A stretch of DNA of 64,000 nucleotides, from positions 4,447,501 to 4,511,500 of the forward strand of contig NZ_CP049199.1 of assembly GCF_011045195.1 (NCBI RefSeq), written 5' to 3'. Under the pieces are notes generated by a model, which made no database searches, was not told where the DNA came from, and was given only the letters and a program-made list of their open reading frames with translations. A program made the translations under genes and the position numbers. Below, piece after piece: positions 25,129 to 33,561 of the stretch. How positions within the stretch are numbered: the stretch's first letter is position 1; each line of letters starts with the position of its first letter. This stretch comes from Caulobacter soli. Its GTDB lineage: Bacteria > Pseudomonadota > Alphaproteobacteria > Caulobacterales > Caulobacteraceae.

Positions 25129-26268
25129 ATGCCCCACCCCGCCCTTACCGACGACGCCCCAGCCCCCCTCGTCGGCCTGGTCTCCGGCCTCGCCGCCGGC
25201 CTCGTGGCCGCCTACGCCATGACCAAGTTCCAGACCTTCGTCGGCGAGGCGATCAAGCCGGGCCTGGGCGGCACGGGCACGCCGTCGACCGAGACGGCCG
25301 CGAACCGCGCCTCGAAACTGCTGACCGGCAAGGCCATCCCCAAGAGCCGTCGCCCGGCCGCCGGTGAGGCGGTGCACTATGTGATCGGCAGCCTGGTCGG
25401 CGGGCTCTACGGCTTGGCCGCCGAGCGTCAGCCCAAGGTCACGGCCGGCCACGGCGCGGTGTTCGGCGTCACGGCGGCGACCGTGCTGGACGAGACGGTG
25501 GTGCCGGCCACGGGCCTGGGTCCCGGGCCGACCAAGGCGCCGCTGACCTCGCATCCCTATTCCTACGCCTCGCACCTGGTGTTCGGGGTGGTGACCGAGG
25601 GCGCGCGCAAGCTGTTCCGACAGTTCTTCATCAGGGTGCGCGACGGGATCGCCACCCTGCCCTTCCGCAAGAGCCCGGCCCGTCACGTGAGCCTGGACCA
25701 GACGCCCGACGATTGGCGCACCATCGGCCTGGCCTTTCTGCTGGGGGCCACAGCTGGCCCTCGCACCAGCGCGCCGATCACGGCGGTGACCTGGGCCGCC
25801 CGGTTGGGCTGGATCGACCTGAAGGGCTCGAAGCTGGCCTTCCTGGCCTCGCCCTGGGCGGTGGCGGTGACCACGCCGATGGCGCTGAGCGAGCTGGTGA
25901 TCGACAAGCTGCCCGCCACGCCCTCGCGGACCCAGCCCGGCGCCATCGCCGCGCGGGCCGCCAGCGGCGCCCTGGCCGGCGCGGCCCTGGGCGCGGGACG
26001 TCCCGTCGCCGGCCTGGCCGCGGTGGCCGGGGCGGTCGGCGCGGGCGCGGCGACGCTGATCGGCCACGCCCTGCGCCTGAAGCTGGCCAAGGCGGCCGGC
26101 AAGGACTGGCCCGTCGCCGTCACCGAGGACGCCCTGGCCGGCGGCGGCGCGCTGTTGGTGGCGCTGGCCTCGCTGAGCCCGGCGCGGCCGCGCGAGGACC
26201 TGGCCTGGATGCGGTCGACGACTAACGCGTCTCGGCATATCGCCACGGGCGTGCACGCGCCGCTTTAG
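25129..26268 (+). CDS. DUF1440-DUF4126 fusion membrane protein
   Basis: 379 residues from ATG 25129 (an upstream GTG at 25063 is possible but adds only low-complexity text). The N-terminal half resembles YagU/DUF1440 inner-membrane proteins (LVSGLAAGLVAAYAMTKFQTFV ... AVHYVIGSLVGGLYGLAAE ... HPYSYASHLVFGVVTEGARK). From about residue 195 the text changes to a DUF4126-like domain (TIGLAFLLGATAGPRTSAPITAVTWAARLGWI ... FLASPWAVAVTTPMALSELVIDKLPATPSRT). Several glycine/alanine-rich membrane helices are present throughout. Neither domain has a settled function; in E. coli YagU has been linked to acid resistance. Having both in one chain is the odd point. Confidence 0.78.
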   Translation: MPHPALTDDAPAPLVGLVSGLAAGLVAAYAMTKFQTFVGEAIKPGLGGTGTPSTETAANRASKLLTGKAIPKSRRPAAGEAVHYVIGSLVGGLYGLAAERQPKVTAGHGAVFGVTAATVLDETVVPATGLGPGPTKAPLTSHPYSYASHLVFGVVTEGARKLFRQFFIRVRDGIATLPFRKSPARHVSLDQTPDDWRTIGLAFLLGATAGPRTSAPITAVTWAARLGWIDLKGSKLAFLASPWAVAVTTPMALSELVIDKLPATPSRTQPGAIAARAASGALAGAALGAGRPVAGLAAVAGAVGAGAATLIGHALRLKLAKAAGKDWPVAVTEDALAGGGALLVALASLSPARPREDLAWMRSTTNASRHIATGVHAPL

Positions 26269-26280
26269 GTACCAACCTTG

Positions 26281-26395
26281 CTGTCATCCCGGACGATCGC
26301 ACAGCGCGAAGATCCGGGACCGACGCGTGAACGCGTGCGCTTCCTGCGGTCCCGGATCTGCACCCGGCTTTCGCCGGGCTTGTCCGGGATGACAG
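26281..26395. repeat. Multi-armed palindromic element, family 3
   Basis: A perfect 14-bp outer inverted repeat, CTGTCATCCCGGAC (26281-26294) and GTCCGGGATGACAG (26382-26395), encloses two further arms. ATCCGGGACCG pairs with CGGTCCCGGAT and itself contains ACGCGT-GA-ACGCGT, and CCCGGC pairs with GCCGGG around TTTC. It fills the gap before the MFS gene. Repeats starting GTCATCCCGGA are familiar in several alphaproteobacteria. Confidence 0.82.
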
Positions 26396-26472
26396 ACTTG
26401 GGTGGCTTTCCGGTCCTTGGAACGGGTTCCGCCCGATAGCTCCCTGCGTCCATCGCCCTAGGCTCGGCGCCC

Positions 26473-27996
26473 ATGGTCGCCGACGACGCCCCCGCTTCAA
26501 TCTCCGCCAAACCGGCCTGGACGCTCCAGCCGGTCGCCGAGCTGGACGCGGCCGAGCAGCAGCGCGGCATGCGGGTGCTGACGATCGAGGTGATCTTCTC
26601 GACCCTGGCCGACGCCGTGGCCGGCGGCGTGATCCTGACGGCCTTCGCCCTGCACCTGGGCGCGTCCAACGCCCTGATCGGCACGCTGGCGGCCATCACC
26701 TTCTGGGACCAATTGCTGCAGGGCCCCGGCGTGGTGCTGGTCGCACGGCTGAAGCGGCGCAAGCTGATCGCCGTGGCCGGCAGCCTGGTCTCGGCCCTGG
26801 CCCCGGCCGTGCTGGCCGCCCTGGCCTTCGCCCACGCCTCGTCGGCCGCCCGCACCGGGATCGTGATCGCCGTGGCGCTCTATGGCGGGGCCGGCGCCTT
26901 CGCGGGTTGCGCCTGGAACGCCTGGGTGCGCGACCTGGTCCCCGGCAAGGTCAGCGGCCACTTCTTCGGCCGCCGCTCGGCCTTGTCGACCGCCGTGGCG
27001 CTGGCCGGCGGTCTCGCGGCGGCCTGGCTTCTGGACCGCGCGCCCGAGGGCTCGCCCGGCCGCAGCTGGGTGTTCCTGGCCCTGTTCACGACTGGCCTGC
27101 TGGCCGAACTGGCCAGCGCCACGGTGCTCTCCCGCGCCCCCGAGCCCGCCATGCCGCCGTCCGACGGCCGCGAGCGCCTGCTGCCGCTGCTGAAGAAGCC
27201 CCTGATGGACGAGAACTTCCGCAAGCTGATCGCCTTCCTGGCCAGCTGGCAGTTCGCGGTGAACCTGGCCCAGCCGTTCTTCACGGTGTTCTTCCTGCGC
27301 CAGCTGGGGTTCGGCATGACCTTCGTGATGGCGCTCAGCCTGATCAACCAGTTCGCCAACCTGCTGACCCTGCGCAAGTGGGGGGATCTCGCCGACCGGT
27401 TCAGCAACAAGTCGGTGCTGAACCTGGCGGCCCCGGCCTTCATCGCCTGCATCGCCGCGATGATCGTCGCCTCGCAATTCCCCAACCAGGTCGCCGCCGG
27501 GGCCTATCTGATCGTGCTGCACCTGGTGATGGGCGCGGCCTCGGCGGGCGTGGCCCTGGCCTCGGGCAACATCGTCATGCGCCTGTCGCCGCGCGGCGCG
27601 GCCGAGCCCTACATGGCCGCCAACGCCCTGATCACCTCGGCGGCGGCGGGCCTGGCGCCGATCCTGGGCGGCCTGTGCGCCGACGCCTTCGCGCGGCGCG
27701 AGTTTCGCCTGCTGCTGGAGTGGTCGGGCCCGCTCTACAACGGCGACGTCGTGCGCCTGGCCGTGCGCCAGTGGGACTTCTACTTCCTGATCTCGGCCCT
27801 GTTCGGCCTCTACGCCCTACATCGCCTGACCCTGGTGCACGAGAAGGGCGAGGTGGAACGCCAGGAGATGGTCCGCGAAATGTTCGAACGCCTGCGCCAC
27901 GGCCGGCGACGCTTCATGCCGGTGGCGGGTTTGAAGTCGCTGAGCGAATTTCCGGCCAACCTGTTCCACCGACGCGGGGCGAAGCGGGGCGGCTAG
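26473..27996 (+). CDS. Major facilitator superfamily transporter
   Basis: 507 residues. About 12 hydrophobic helices can be picked out. The first is VIFSTLADAVAGGVILTAFALHLGAS and the last is in WDFYFLISALFGLYALHRLTLV. A loop LVARLKRRKLIAVAGSLVSA stands where the MFS motif A usually sits. A soluble stretch of about 40 residues precedes the first helix and a basic tail follows the last, both likely cytoplasmic. The substrate is unknown; the pattern is close to a group of uncharacterised proteobacterial MFS proteins. No clear ribosome binding site precedes ATG 26473, and the next in-frame Met is well inside. Confidence 0.8.
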   Translation: MVADDAPASISAKPAWTLQPVAELDAAEQQRGMRVLTIEVIFSTLADAVAGGVILTAFALHLGASNALIGTLAAITFWDQLLQGPGVVLVARLKRRKLIAVAGSLVSALAPAVLAALAFAHASSAARTGIVIAVALYGGAGAFAGCAWNAWVRDLVPGKVSGHFFGRRSALSTAVALAGGLAAAWLLDRAPEGSPGRSWVFLALFTTGLLAELASATVLSRAPEPAMPPSDGRERLLPLLKKPLMDENFRKLIAFLASWQFAVNLAQPFFTVFFLRQLGFGMTFVMALSLINQFANLLTLRKWGDLADRFSNKSVLNLAAPAFIACIAAMIVASQFPNQVAAGAYLIVLHLVMGAASAGVALASGNIVMRLSPRGAAEPYMAANALITSAAAGLAPILGGLCADAFARREFRLLLEWSGPLYNGDVVRLAVRQWDFYFLISALFGLYALHRLTLVHEKGEVERQEMVREMFERLRHGRRRFMPVAGLKSLSEFPANLFHRRGAKRGG

Positions 27997-28077
27997 GGAT
28001 CGCGTGCATGGACTTAGAGCGCACGAGGCCTATGCTCCTCGCGCTAGCCCTTCACGTCGTTGAACCGAGGCTCGAGC

Positions 28078-28506
28078 ATGCAAAATTCCCGATGGAAGGC
28101 CGCCAATCCCGAGGTTCAGGCGGCGGTGCTCGACGCCAGGATCGCCGCCGTCATGCACGCCGTCGAGAAGGTCGACGCGGCCCTCGTGGCCGACGAGTAC
28201 GCGGTGTTCGCCGCCGCCCTGGCGCCGGAGCTGGTGGTCAACAACCCCGCCAATATCGTCGCCCCCAGCGCCATGGTCCGCCAGCTGAACGCCGACGGCA
28301 AGATCAGCTACAGCCAGTACGAACGGCTGATCGAGCACGCGTCCCTGCGCGGCGACATGGTGCTGCTGATGGGCGAGGAGACCGTCGTGCCCAAGGGCGC
28401 CAACCCGCTGGCCGGCCAGACCGTGCGCCGCCGCTTCACCGAGCTGTGGCGGCCCGAGGGCGAGCGCTGGCTGCTGACCGCGCGCCAGGCGACGATCGCG
28501 CGGTAG
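28078..28506 (+). CDS. SnoaL/DUF4440-like NTF2-fold protein
   Basis: 142 residues from ATG 28078, with a GAGGCTCGAG sequence before it. The pattern of an N-terminal helix (EVQAAVLDARIAAVMHAVEKVDAALVADEYAVFAAALAPELVVNNP) followed by beta strands (VLLMGEETVVPKG ... TVRRRFTELWRPEGERWLLTARQATI) is that of the nuclear-transport-factor-2 fold used by SnoaL/DUF4440 proteins. Such proteins bind small hydrophobic ligands or act as isomerases, and no specific catalytic pair is clear here. There is no signal peptide. It is convergent with the amidohydrolase gene, with stops only 4 nt apart. Confidence 0.78.
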   Translation: MQNSRWKAANPEVQAAVLDARIAAVMHAVEKVDAALVADEYAVFAAALAPELVVNNPANIVAPSAMVRQLNADGKISYSQYERLIEHASLRGDMVLLMGEETVVPKGANPLAGQTVRRRFTELWRPEGERWLLTARQATIAR

Positions 28507-28510
28507 GGCC

Positions 28511-30148
28511 CTACTTCTCGAACACCACCCTGCCGTCGACGATGGTCAGCACCGCGTCGGCCTTCAGGATCTCCGGCGGGGCCACGGTCATCAGATCCTT
28601 GGAGAACACCGTGACGTCGGCCTTCTTGCCGGCCTCCAGCGTGCCGCGATCGGCCTCGGCGAAGGCGGCGTAGGCCGGGGCCCAGGTCAGCATGCGCAGG
28701 GCCTGGTCGCGGGTGACGGCCTCGTCCAGATGCCAGTCGGCGCCCGCGAAGCCGTCCAGGCTGTGGCGGTAGACGGCGGCGTAGAACTCGATGCGCGGAT
28801 CGCCGACCTCGACCGGGGCGTCCGAACCGGCGGCCACCACCGCGCCGCTGTCGAGGAAGTCCTTCCAGCGATAGCCCTCGTGCAGCCGGCTCTCGCCCAG
28901 GCGGGCAGGGGCGAAATAGAGGTCGCCGATCGCGTGGCTGGGCTGCATCGAGGCGACGACGCCCAGCTTGGCGAAGCGCGGCAGGTCCTCGTCCGCCACG
29001 ATCTGAGCATGCTCGATGCGCCAGCGGGCCGCCGTATCGCCCGCCAACACCTCCTGGTACCAGTCCAGCGCCATGCGGTTGCCCCGGTCGCCGATCGCGT
29101 GGGTGGCCACCTGGGCGCCGACCGCCTTGGCCGCCTTCATCAGGGCCACGCCCTGGTCGCGCGGGGTCAGTTGCAGGCCGAGGCTGGCCTCGTCGTCGCT
29201 GTAGGGCGCCAGCAGCGCCGCGCCGCGCGAGCCCAGGGCGCCGTCCATGTAGAGCTTGATCCCGCGCACCCGGATCAGGCCGGTGGCGTCGGTTTGCGGT
29301 CCCTTGGCCAGCACCTCGGCCGCGCCGCCGGGATCCATGTAGTTGTCGACGCGCAGGCTGAACTTCCGGTCGGCGGCCAGCGATCGCAGGATCGCCAGGT
29401 CGGGCGCGCCGACGCTCATATTGTTCAGGCCCGTCCAGCCGCGCGAGGCGTAGAGCGCGCCGGCCTTCTCCAGGGCCAGCCGCAGCGTGGCCGGCGACGG
29501 CGGCGGGATCACGTCCTTCACCAGGGCCTGGGCGTGGTCGACCAGCATGCCGTCGGGCTCGCCGGCCGGGCCCTTCAGGATCTGGCCGCCGGCCGGAGCG
29601 ACCGTGTCCTTCGTCACCCCCGCCGCCGCCAGGGCCGCGGTCGAGGCGACCACGGCGTGGCCGTCGGCCCGGCCCAGCACCACGATCCGGCGGGGCGCGG
29701 CGCGGTCGAGGTCGGCGCGGTTGGGGAAGCGCTTCTCGGGCCAGTGGGTCTCGATCCAGCCCCGTCCGTAGATCGGGCCGTCGGGATGGGCGTCGGCATA
29801 GGCCTTCACGGCCGCGACCAGGCTTTCGACGGAGTCGGTCTTGTCGAGATTCAGGGTCAGCTCGCGCAGGCCGATGCCGGTCAGGTGGGCATGGGCGTCG
29901 ACGAAGCCGGGAAAGGCCGCAGCCCCCTTCAGGTCGACGTCGCGCGCGCCCTTGGCCGCCTTGGCCCTGGCGGCGGCCAGATCGCCGACGAAGGCGATGC
30001 GGTCGTCGCGGATCAGCACGGCCTGGGCGCTCGGCGCGGCCGCGACGCCGGTGTGGATCGGCCCGCCATGGATCAGGATATCGCCGGCGAACGCGGTCGC
30101 CAGGCTGGAGACCGACAGCAGGGCGGCAAGGGCGAAGGTGCGGCGCAA
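28511..30148 (-). CDS. Exported amidohydrolase (YtcJ/amidohydrolase 3 family)
   Basis: 545 residues from a TTG start at 30148, chosen because GGGAG lies 6 nt upstream and a signal peptide then begins (LRRTFALAALLSVSSLATAFAGD). Metal-binding text of the amidohydrolase superfamily is present: VDAHAHLTGIGL, ATHAIGDRGNRMALDWY, RIEHAQIVADEDLPRF and ASMQPSHAIGDL. A late AGSDAPVEVGDPR carries the catalytic Asp, and the C-terminus has GKKADVTVFSKDL. The family hydrolyses C-N bonds in cyclic or N-acyl compounds, and the substrate here is unknown. The signal sequence places it in the periplasm. It is convergent with the SnoaL-like gene. Confidence 0.87.
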   Translation of the reverse strand: MRRTFALAALLSVSSLATAFAGDILIHGGPIHTGVAAAPSAQAVLIRDDRIAFVGDLAAARAKAAKGARDVDLKGAAAFPGFVDAHAHLTGIGLRELTLNLDKTDSVESLVAAVKAYADAHPDGPIYGRGWIETHWPEKRFPNRADLDRAAPRRIVVLGRADGHAVVASTAALAAAGVTKDTVAPAGGQILKGPAGEPDGMLVDHAQALVKDVIPPPSPATLRLALEKAGALYASRGWTGLNNMSVGAPDLAILRSLAADRKFSLRVDNYMDPGGAAEVLAKGPQTDATGLIRVRGIKLYMDGALGSRGAALLAPYSDDEASLGLQLTPRDQGVALMKAAKAVGAQVATHAIGDRGNRMALDWYQEVLAGDTAARWRIEHAQIVADEDLPRFAKLGVVASMQPSHAIGDLYFAPARLGESRLHEGYRWKDFLDSGAVVAAGSDAPVEVGDPRIEFYAAVYRHSLDGFAGADWHLDEAVTRDQALRMLTWAPAYAAFAEADRGTLEAGKKADVTVFSKDLMTVAPPEILKADAVLTIVDGRVVFEK

Positions 30149-30303
30149 GGCGATCTCCCGACAGCAAGAAACGGGAAATCGTAGGGCAGAGACGGCCGGG
30201 TTGGAACCTTCGCCTTTCCGGTCCCTCGCGGGCGATGGCGGATAACGGACTCCTACACCGCCAGGCCTCTCCAAACGCCGTTTCCCGCTGCTATATTCAG
30301 CTC

Positions 30304-30879
30304 ATGGAACAAGGTTTCGCGCTTTTCGAAACGCCGATCGGGCTGTGCGGCCTGGCCTGGGGCGAGCAGGGACTGGTCGGCGCCCAGTTGCCCGAGACCG
30401 CGCCGGGCGCCGCCTGGGCCCGGCTGCGTCGCCGCTATCCGGACGCGATCGAGTCTTCTCCGCCACCGCCCGCCATCCAGCGGGTCATCGAGCGGGTCAA
30501 CGACCTGCTGGCCGGCGGACGCGACGACCTGACCGACATCGACCTGGATTTCAGCGTCGTCTCGCCCTTCAACCGCCGGGTCTACGAGATCGCCCGCGCC
30601 ATCCCGCCCGGCGAGATCCTGACCTATGGCCAGATCGCCAAGGCCATGGACGATCCCGGCGCGGCCCGCGCCGTCGGCAAGGCCCTGGGCGAAAACCCCT
30701 GGCCGATCATCATCCCCTGCCACCGCGTGCTGGGCGCCGACGGCAAGGCGGGTGGCTTTTCCTCGCCGGGCGGCCTGCAGACCAAGGCCAAGATGCTGAC
30801 GATCGAGCGGGCCCGGACCAACGAGGTCCCGACCCTGTTCGACCTGGAGTTCTCGGTGGCGCCCAAGCGCGGGCGCTGA
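30304..30879 (+). CDS. ogt: Methylated-DNA--protein-cysteine methyltransferase (Ogt)
   Basis: 191 residues from ATG 30304. The C-terminal domain holds the active-site motif IIIPCHRVLGADGKAGGFSSPGGLQTKAKML (acceptor Cys near 139), the helix-turn-helix text TYGQIAKAMDDPGAARAVGKALGENP with the arginine finger, and the N-terminal ribonuclease-like domain. The protein repairs O6-alkylguanine by irreversible transfer of the alkyl group to its cysteine. It lacks the Ada regulatory zinc domain, so it is the constitutive-type enzyme. It ends 15 nt before the convergent TetR gene. Confidence 0.93.
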   Translation: MEQGFALFETPIGLCGLAWGEQGLVGAQLPETAPGAAWARLRRRYPDAIESSPPPPAIQRVIERVNDLLAGGRDDLTDIDLDFSVVSPFNRRVYEIARAIPPGEILTYGQIAKAMDDPGAARAVGKALGENPWPIIIPCHRVLGADGKAGGFSSPGGLQTKAKMLTIERARTNEVPTLFDLEFSVAPKRGR

Positions 30880-30894
30880 CGCTCCGGAGCGCCG

Positions 30895-31521
30895 TCAGAC
30901 GTAGGGCGTCCCGGCCAGCGCGGCGTCGACGCCGGTGAAGCCCCGGTCCACCACGCCGAGGAAGGCCGCCTCGGGCTTTCGGTTCTCGCGGAAGGCGGCC
31001 AGCGCCTCGCCATAGGCGACCACCAGGGTGGCCATCAGCATCGTGGCCGCCAGCCGCGCTTCGGGATCGGCGTGCGGCCGGCCCACCCCGTCGGCCAGCA
31101 TCCCCGCCAGATCATCGGCCAGCGTCACCTGCAGCTCGCGCGCGCGGGCCGTCAAAACCGTGCTCGCCGAGACCATGCGCCAGAAGTGGATCGGGCGTTC
31201 GGTGATCCTGAACAGCGGGTGCTGGCTTTCGACCAACGCCCGCATCAGCGCCTGGAACGTCCCGACCGGCGAGCGCCCGTCGCGATCGACCAGCGCGTCC
31301 CGCACCAGGGCCCGGACCTCGTCCTCGCGATCGAAGACCAGGTCCTCCTTGCGGGGGAAGTAGTTGAACACCGTCTTGCGGGCGACCTGCGCCTCGTCGG
31401 CGATGTCGGCGACGGAAACGGCGTCGAAGCCGCGCTCGACGAACAGGCGCGTGGCGACGTTGGAGATCGCCTGACGCGTCGCCTCCTTCTTGCGGTCTCG
31501 CAGTCCGAGTCGGTTTGACAT
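30895..31521 (-). CDS. TetR-family transcriptional regulator
   Basis: 208 residues from ATG 31521. The N-terminal helix-turn-helix is typical (KKEATRQAISNVATRLFVERGFDAVSVADIADEAQVARKTVFNYFPRKEDLVF). The C-terminal ligand domain (ALMRALVESQHPLFRITERPIHFWRMV) is variable. It is divergent from an FAD monooxygenase gene with 87 nt between the starts. By the usual logic of such pairs it should repress that gene until an aromatic substrate or product binds. Three TATAC repeats in the shared promoter may be its operator. Confidence 0.9.
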   Translation of the reverse strand: MSNRLGLRDRKKEATRQAISNVATRLFVERGFDAVSVADIADEAQVARKTVFNYFPRKEDLVFDREDEVRALVRDALVDRDGRSPVGTFQALMRALVESQHPLFRITERPIHFWRMVSASTVLTARARELQVTLADDLAGMLADGVGRPHADPEARLAATMLMATLVVAYGEALAAFRENRKPEAAFLGVVDRGFTGVDAALAGTPYV

Positions 31522-31527
31522 GGCGAT

Positions 31528-31556
31528 GTCTATACCATATACAAATTTATACTGAG
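31528..31556. promoter_or_regulatory. AT-rich divergent promoter with three TATAC repeats
   Basis: TATAC occurs at 31531, 31538 and 31548 in a markedly AT-rich patch between the TetR gene and the monooxygenase gene. It probably contains both promoters and the TetR operator. No long perfect palindrome was found, so the exact site is open. Confidence 0.45.
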
Positions 31557-31608
31557 TGTAAAAATCTGTCTTATCGAAGGCCGATGATGCTTGAGGACCC
31601 CCGCCTTG

Positions 31609-33123
31609 ATGCATGATGTCGTGATCGCCGGAGCCGGCCCCGTCGGCCTGTTTCTCGCCTGCGAGCTGCGCCTCGCCGGTGTTTCGGTGCTGGTGCTGGA
31701 GCGGGCCGAGGACCCGGGCTCGCCCCTGAAGCGGCTGCCGTTCGGCATGCGCGGCCTGTCGGCGCCCACCCTCGCGGCGCTCTATCATCGCGGCCTGCTG
31801 GATGAAGTCGCCGCCCCGCGCGGGGTCGAGGACGGCCCCGCCGCCGCCCACTGGCGCCAGCAGCCGCGCCGCCCGGCGGGCCACTTCGCCGGCATCCAGT
31901 TCTTCCACGACGACATCGATACGGCCAAGTGGCGCTACCGCCTGCCCAGCCCGGCCGGGACCAGCGTGATGGTCGAGATGCAGCATCTGGAAACCGTCCT
32001 GGCCGCCCGCGCCGAGGCCCTGGGCGTGGAGATCCGGCGTGGCCTGGGAGTCCAGGGCCTGGACCAGGCGGACGACGGCGTGACCGTTCGCGCGGGCGGC
32101 CAGGCCTTCCACGCGCGCTGGCTGGTCGGCTGCGACGGCGGCCGCAGCACCGTCCGCAAGGCGGCCGGCTTCGACTTCGCCGGCACCGATCCGGAGTTCA
32201 CCGGCTATTCCGTCGAGGTCGCGATGGCCGATCCCGACGCGCTGCGCCCGGGTCGCCACTACACGCCGACGGGCATGTACACCTATGCCCGCCCTGGCAC
32301 GATCGGAATGGTCGAGTTCGACGGCGGCGCGTTCCACCGCGTCCAGCCGATCACGCTGGACCACGTGCAAGCGGTCCTGCGACGCGTCTCCGGCGTCGAG
32401 GTCGTCGTGACCGCCCTGACCCAGGCCACGACCTGGACGGACCGCGCCTTCCAGGCGACCGCCTATCGCAAGGGGCGGGTGCTGCTGGCCGGCGACGCGG
32501 CCCACGTCCATTCGCCGCTGGGCGGCCAGGGGCTGAACCTGGGGCTCGGCGACGCGATGAACCTGGGCTGGAAGCTGGCGGCCACCATCAAGGGCGACGC
32601 GCCTGTCGGCCTGCTCGACACCTATTTCGACGAGCGCCATCCGGTCGGCGCCCAGGTCCTGGACTGGTCGCGCGCCCAGGTCGCGCTGATGCGGCCCAGC
32701 CCCAGTTCGCGCGCGCTGGAGGCTGTCATCCGCGACCTGATCGACACCCGCGACGGCGCCACCTATTTCGCCGAGCGCGTCTGGGGCGTCTCGCTGCGCT
32801 ACGACCTGGGCGACGACCACCCGCTGGTCGGACGCGGCGCGCCCGATTTCGAGCTGGTCGACGGGACCCGGCTCGGCGATCTGCTCAGGGACGGGAAAGG
32901 CCTGCTGCTGGACTTCGACGCCGACCGGCCACTTCAGCCCCTCGCCGGCCGCTGGGGCGATCGCCTCGCCTATGTGGCCGGCGACGCCAAGGATCGGCTG
33001 GGCCTGAGCGCGGTGCTGGCGCGCCCCGACGGCGTCGTCGCCTGGGCCGGCGAAACCGCCCCGGACCTTGAAAGCGCCGCTGAGGCCGTGTCGCGATGGT
33101 GGGGCGAACGTGGGGAAGCTTGA
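31609..33123 (+). CDS. FAD-dependent aromatic monooxygenase (PheA/TfdB type)
   Basis: 504 residues from ATG 31609 (GAGGAC ends 10 nt upstream). The N-terminal dinucleotide fold VVIAGAGPVGLFLACELRLAGVSVLVLERA is followed by WLVGCDGGRSTVRKAAG (DG motif) and GRVLLAGDAAHVHSPLGGQGLNLGLGDAMNLGWKLA (GD motif for FAD ribityl binding). These three identify group A flavoprotein hydroxylases that use NAD(P)H and oxygen to hydroxylate phenol-like or polyketide rings. The C-terminal 120 residues form the thioredoxin-like domain found in phenol hydroxylases. It is divergently paired with the TetR regulator. The substrate is not identifiable from sequence. Confidence 0.88.
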   Translation: MHDVVIAGAGPVGLFLACELRLAGVSVLVLERAEDPGSPLKRLPFGMRGLSAPTLAALYHRGLLDEVAAPRGVEDGPAAAHWRQQPRRPAGHFAGIQFFHDDIDTAKWRYRLPSPAGTSVMVEMQHLETVLAARAEALGVEIRRGLGVQGLDQADDGVTVRAGGQAFHARWLVGCDGGRSTVRKAAGFDFAGTDPEFTGYSVEVAMADPDALRPGRHYTPTGMYTYARPGTIGMVEFDGGAFHRVQPITLDHVQAVLRRVSGVEVVVTALTQATTWTDRAFQATAYRKGRVLLAGDAAHVHSPLGGQGLNLGLGDAMNLGWKLAATIKGDAPVGLLDTYFDERHPVGAQVLDWSRAQVALMRPSPSSRALEAVIRDLIDTRDGATYFAERVWGVSLRYDLGDDHPLVGRGAPDFELVDGTRLGDLLRDGKGLLLDFDADRPLQPLAGRWGDRLAYVAGDAKDRLGLSAVLARPDGVVAWAGETAPDLESAAEAVSRWWGERGEA

Positions 33124-33263
33124 CCGGTTAACGGCGATTCACCCTCGCCCGAACACGAGCGAAACGAATCATGACCGAATCAGCGACTTCGCCCGATTCA
33201 GTGTTTGTTCACTACTAGCGATGGTAGCTTAATTCGGATTAACCACAAATGGCATTGTGACGT

Positions 33264-33560
33264 TCACGGCGCGATCGTCTGACTCAGACCCATGGCGACG
33301 TCCAGCGCCTGGCGATAGGCGTCGACCGCCTCGGCCATCGACCGGCGCGAAATCTCCAACGCCTCGGCCCCAGTCTCGCCGGACCCCGCCTCCGGATCGA
33401 GGGCGCGGGCCAGGCTGGCGGTCGTCGCCGCCTCGACCAGGACGGTCGTACGCTGCAGGTGCTGGGCGGCGTTGACCAGGACCAGGGCGACGGATTGGAC
33501 GGCGGCCGCCCGCAGGGCGACGGCCGCCGGGTCAAGGGCCTCCCGCGAGACGGCGGTCAT
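33264..33560 (-). CDS. Small helical protein of the RebB operon
   Basis: 98 residues. Its ATG at 33560 comes 1 nt after the rebB stop, so it is translated with rebB. The product is alanine-rich and helical (LDPAAVALRAAAVQSVALVLVNAAQHLQRTTVLVEAATTASLARAL), with no signal peptide. Small helical proteins commonly accompany rebB in R-body loci and are needed for ribbon assembly in Caedibacter-type systems. I cannot assign it to rebA, rebC or rebD. The gap to the upstream plus-strand monooxygenase is 140 nt of intergenic sequence with repeated GATTCA motifs. Confidence 0.72.
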   Translation of the reverse strand: MTAVSREALDPAAVALRAAAVQSVALVLVNAAQHLQRTTVLVEAATTASLARALDPEAGSGETGAEALEISRRSMAEAVDAYRQALDVAMGLSQTIAP

Positions 33561-33561
33561 G

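Noticed and set aside
33130..33260. CtrA-like TTAA...TTAAC motif upstream of the RebB operon end (near 33230)
   Set aside because: Spacing is six rather than seven bases, and the site lies downstream of the minus-strand genes, so it is unlikely to be a promoter site.
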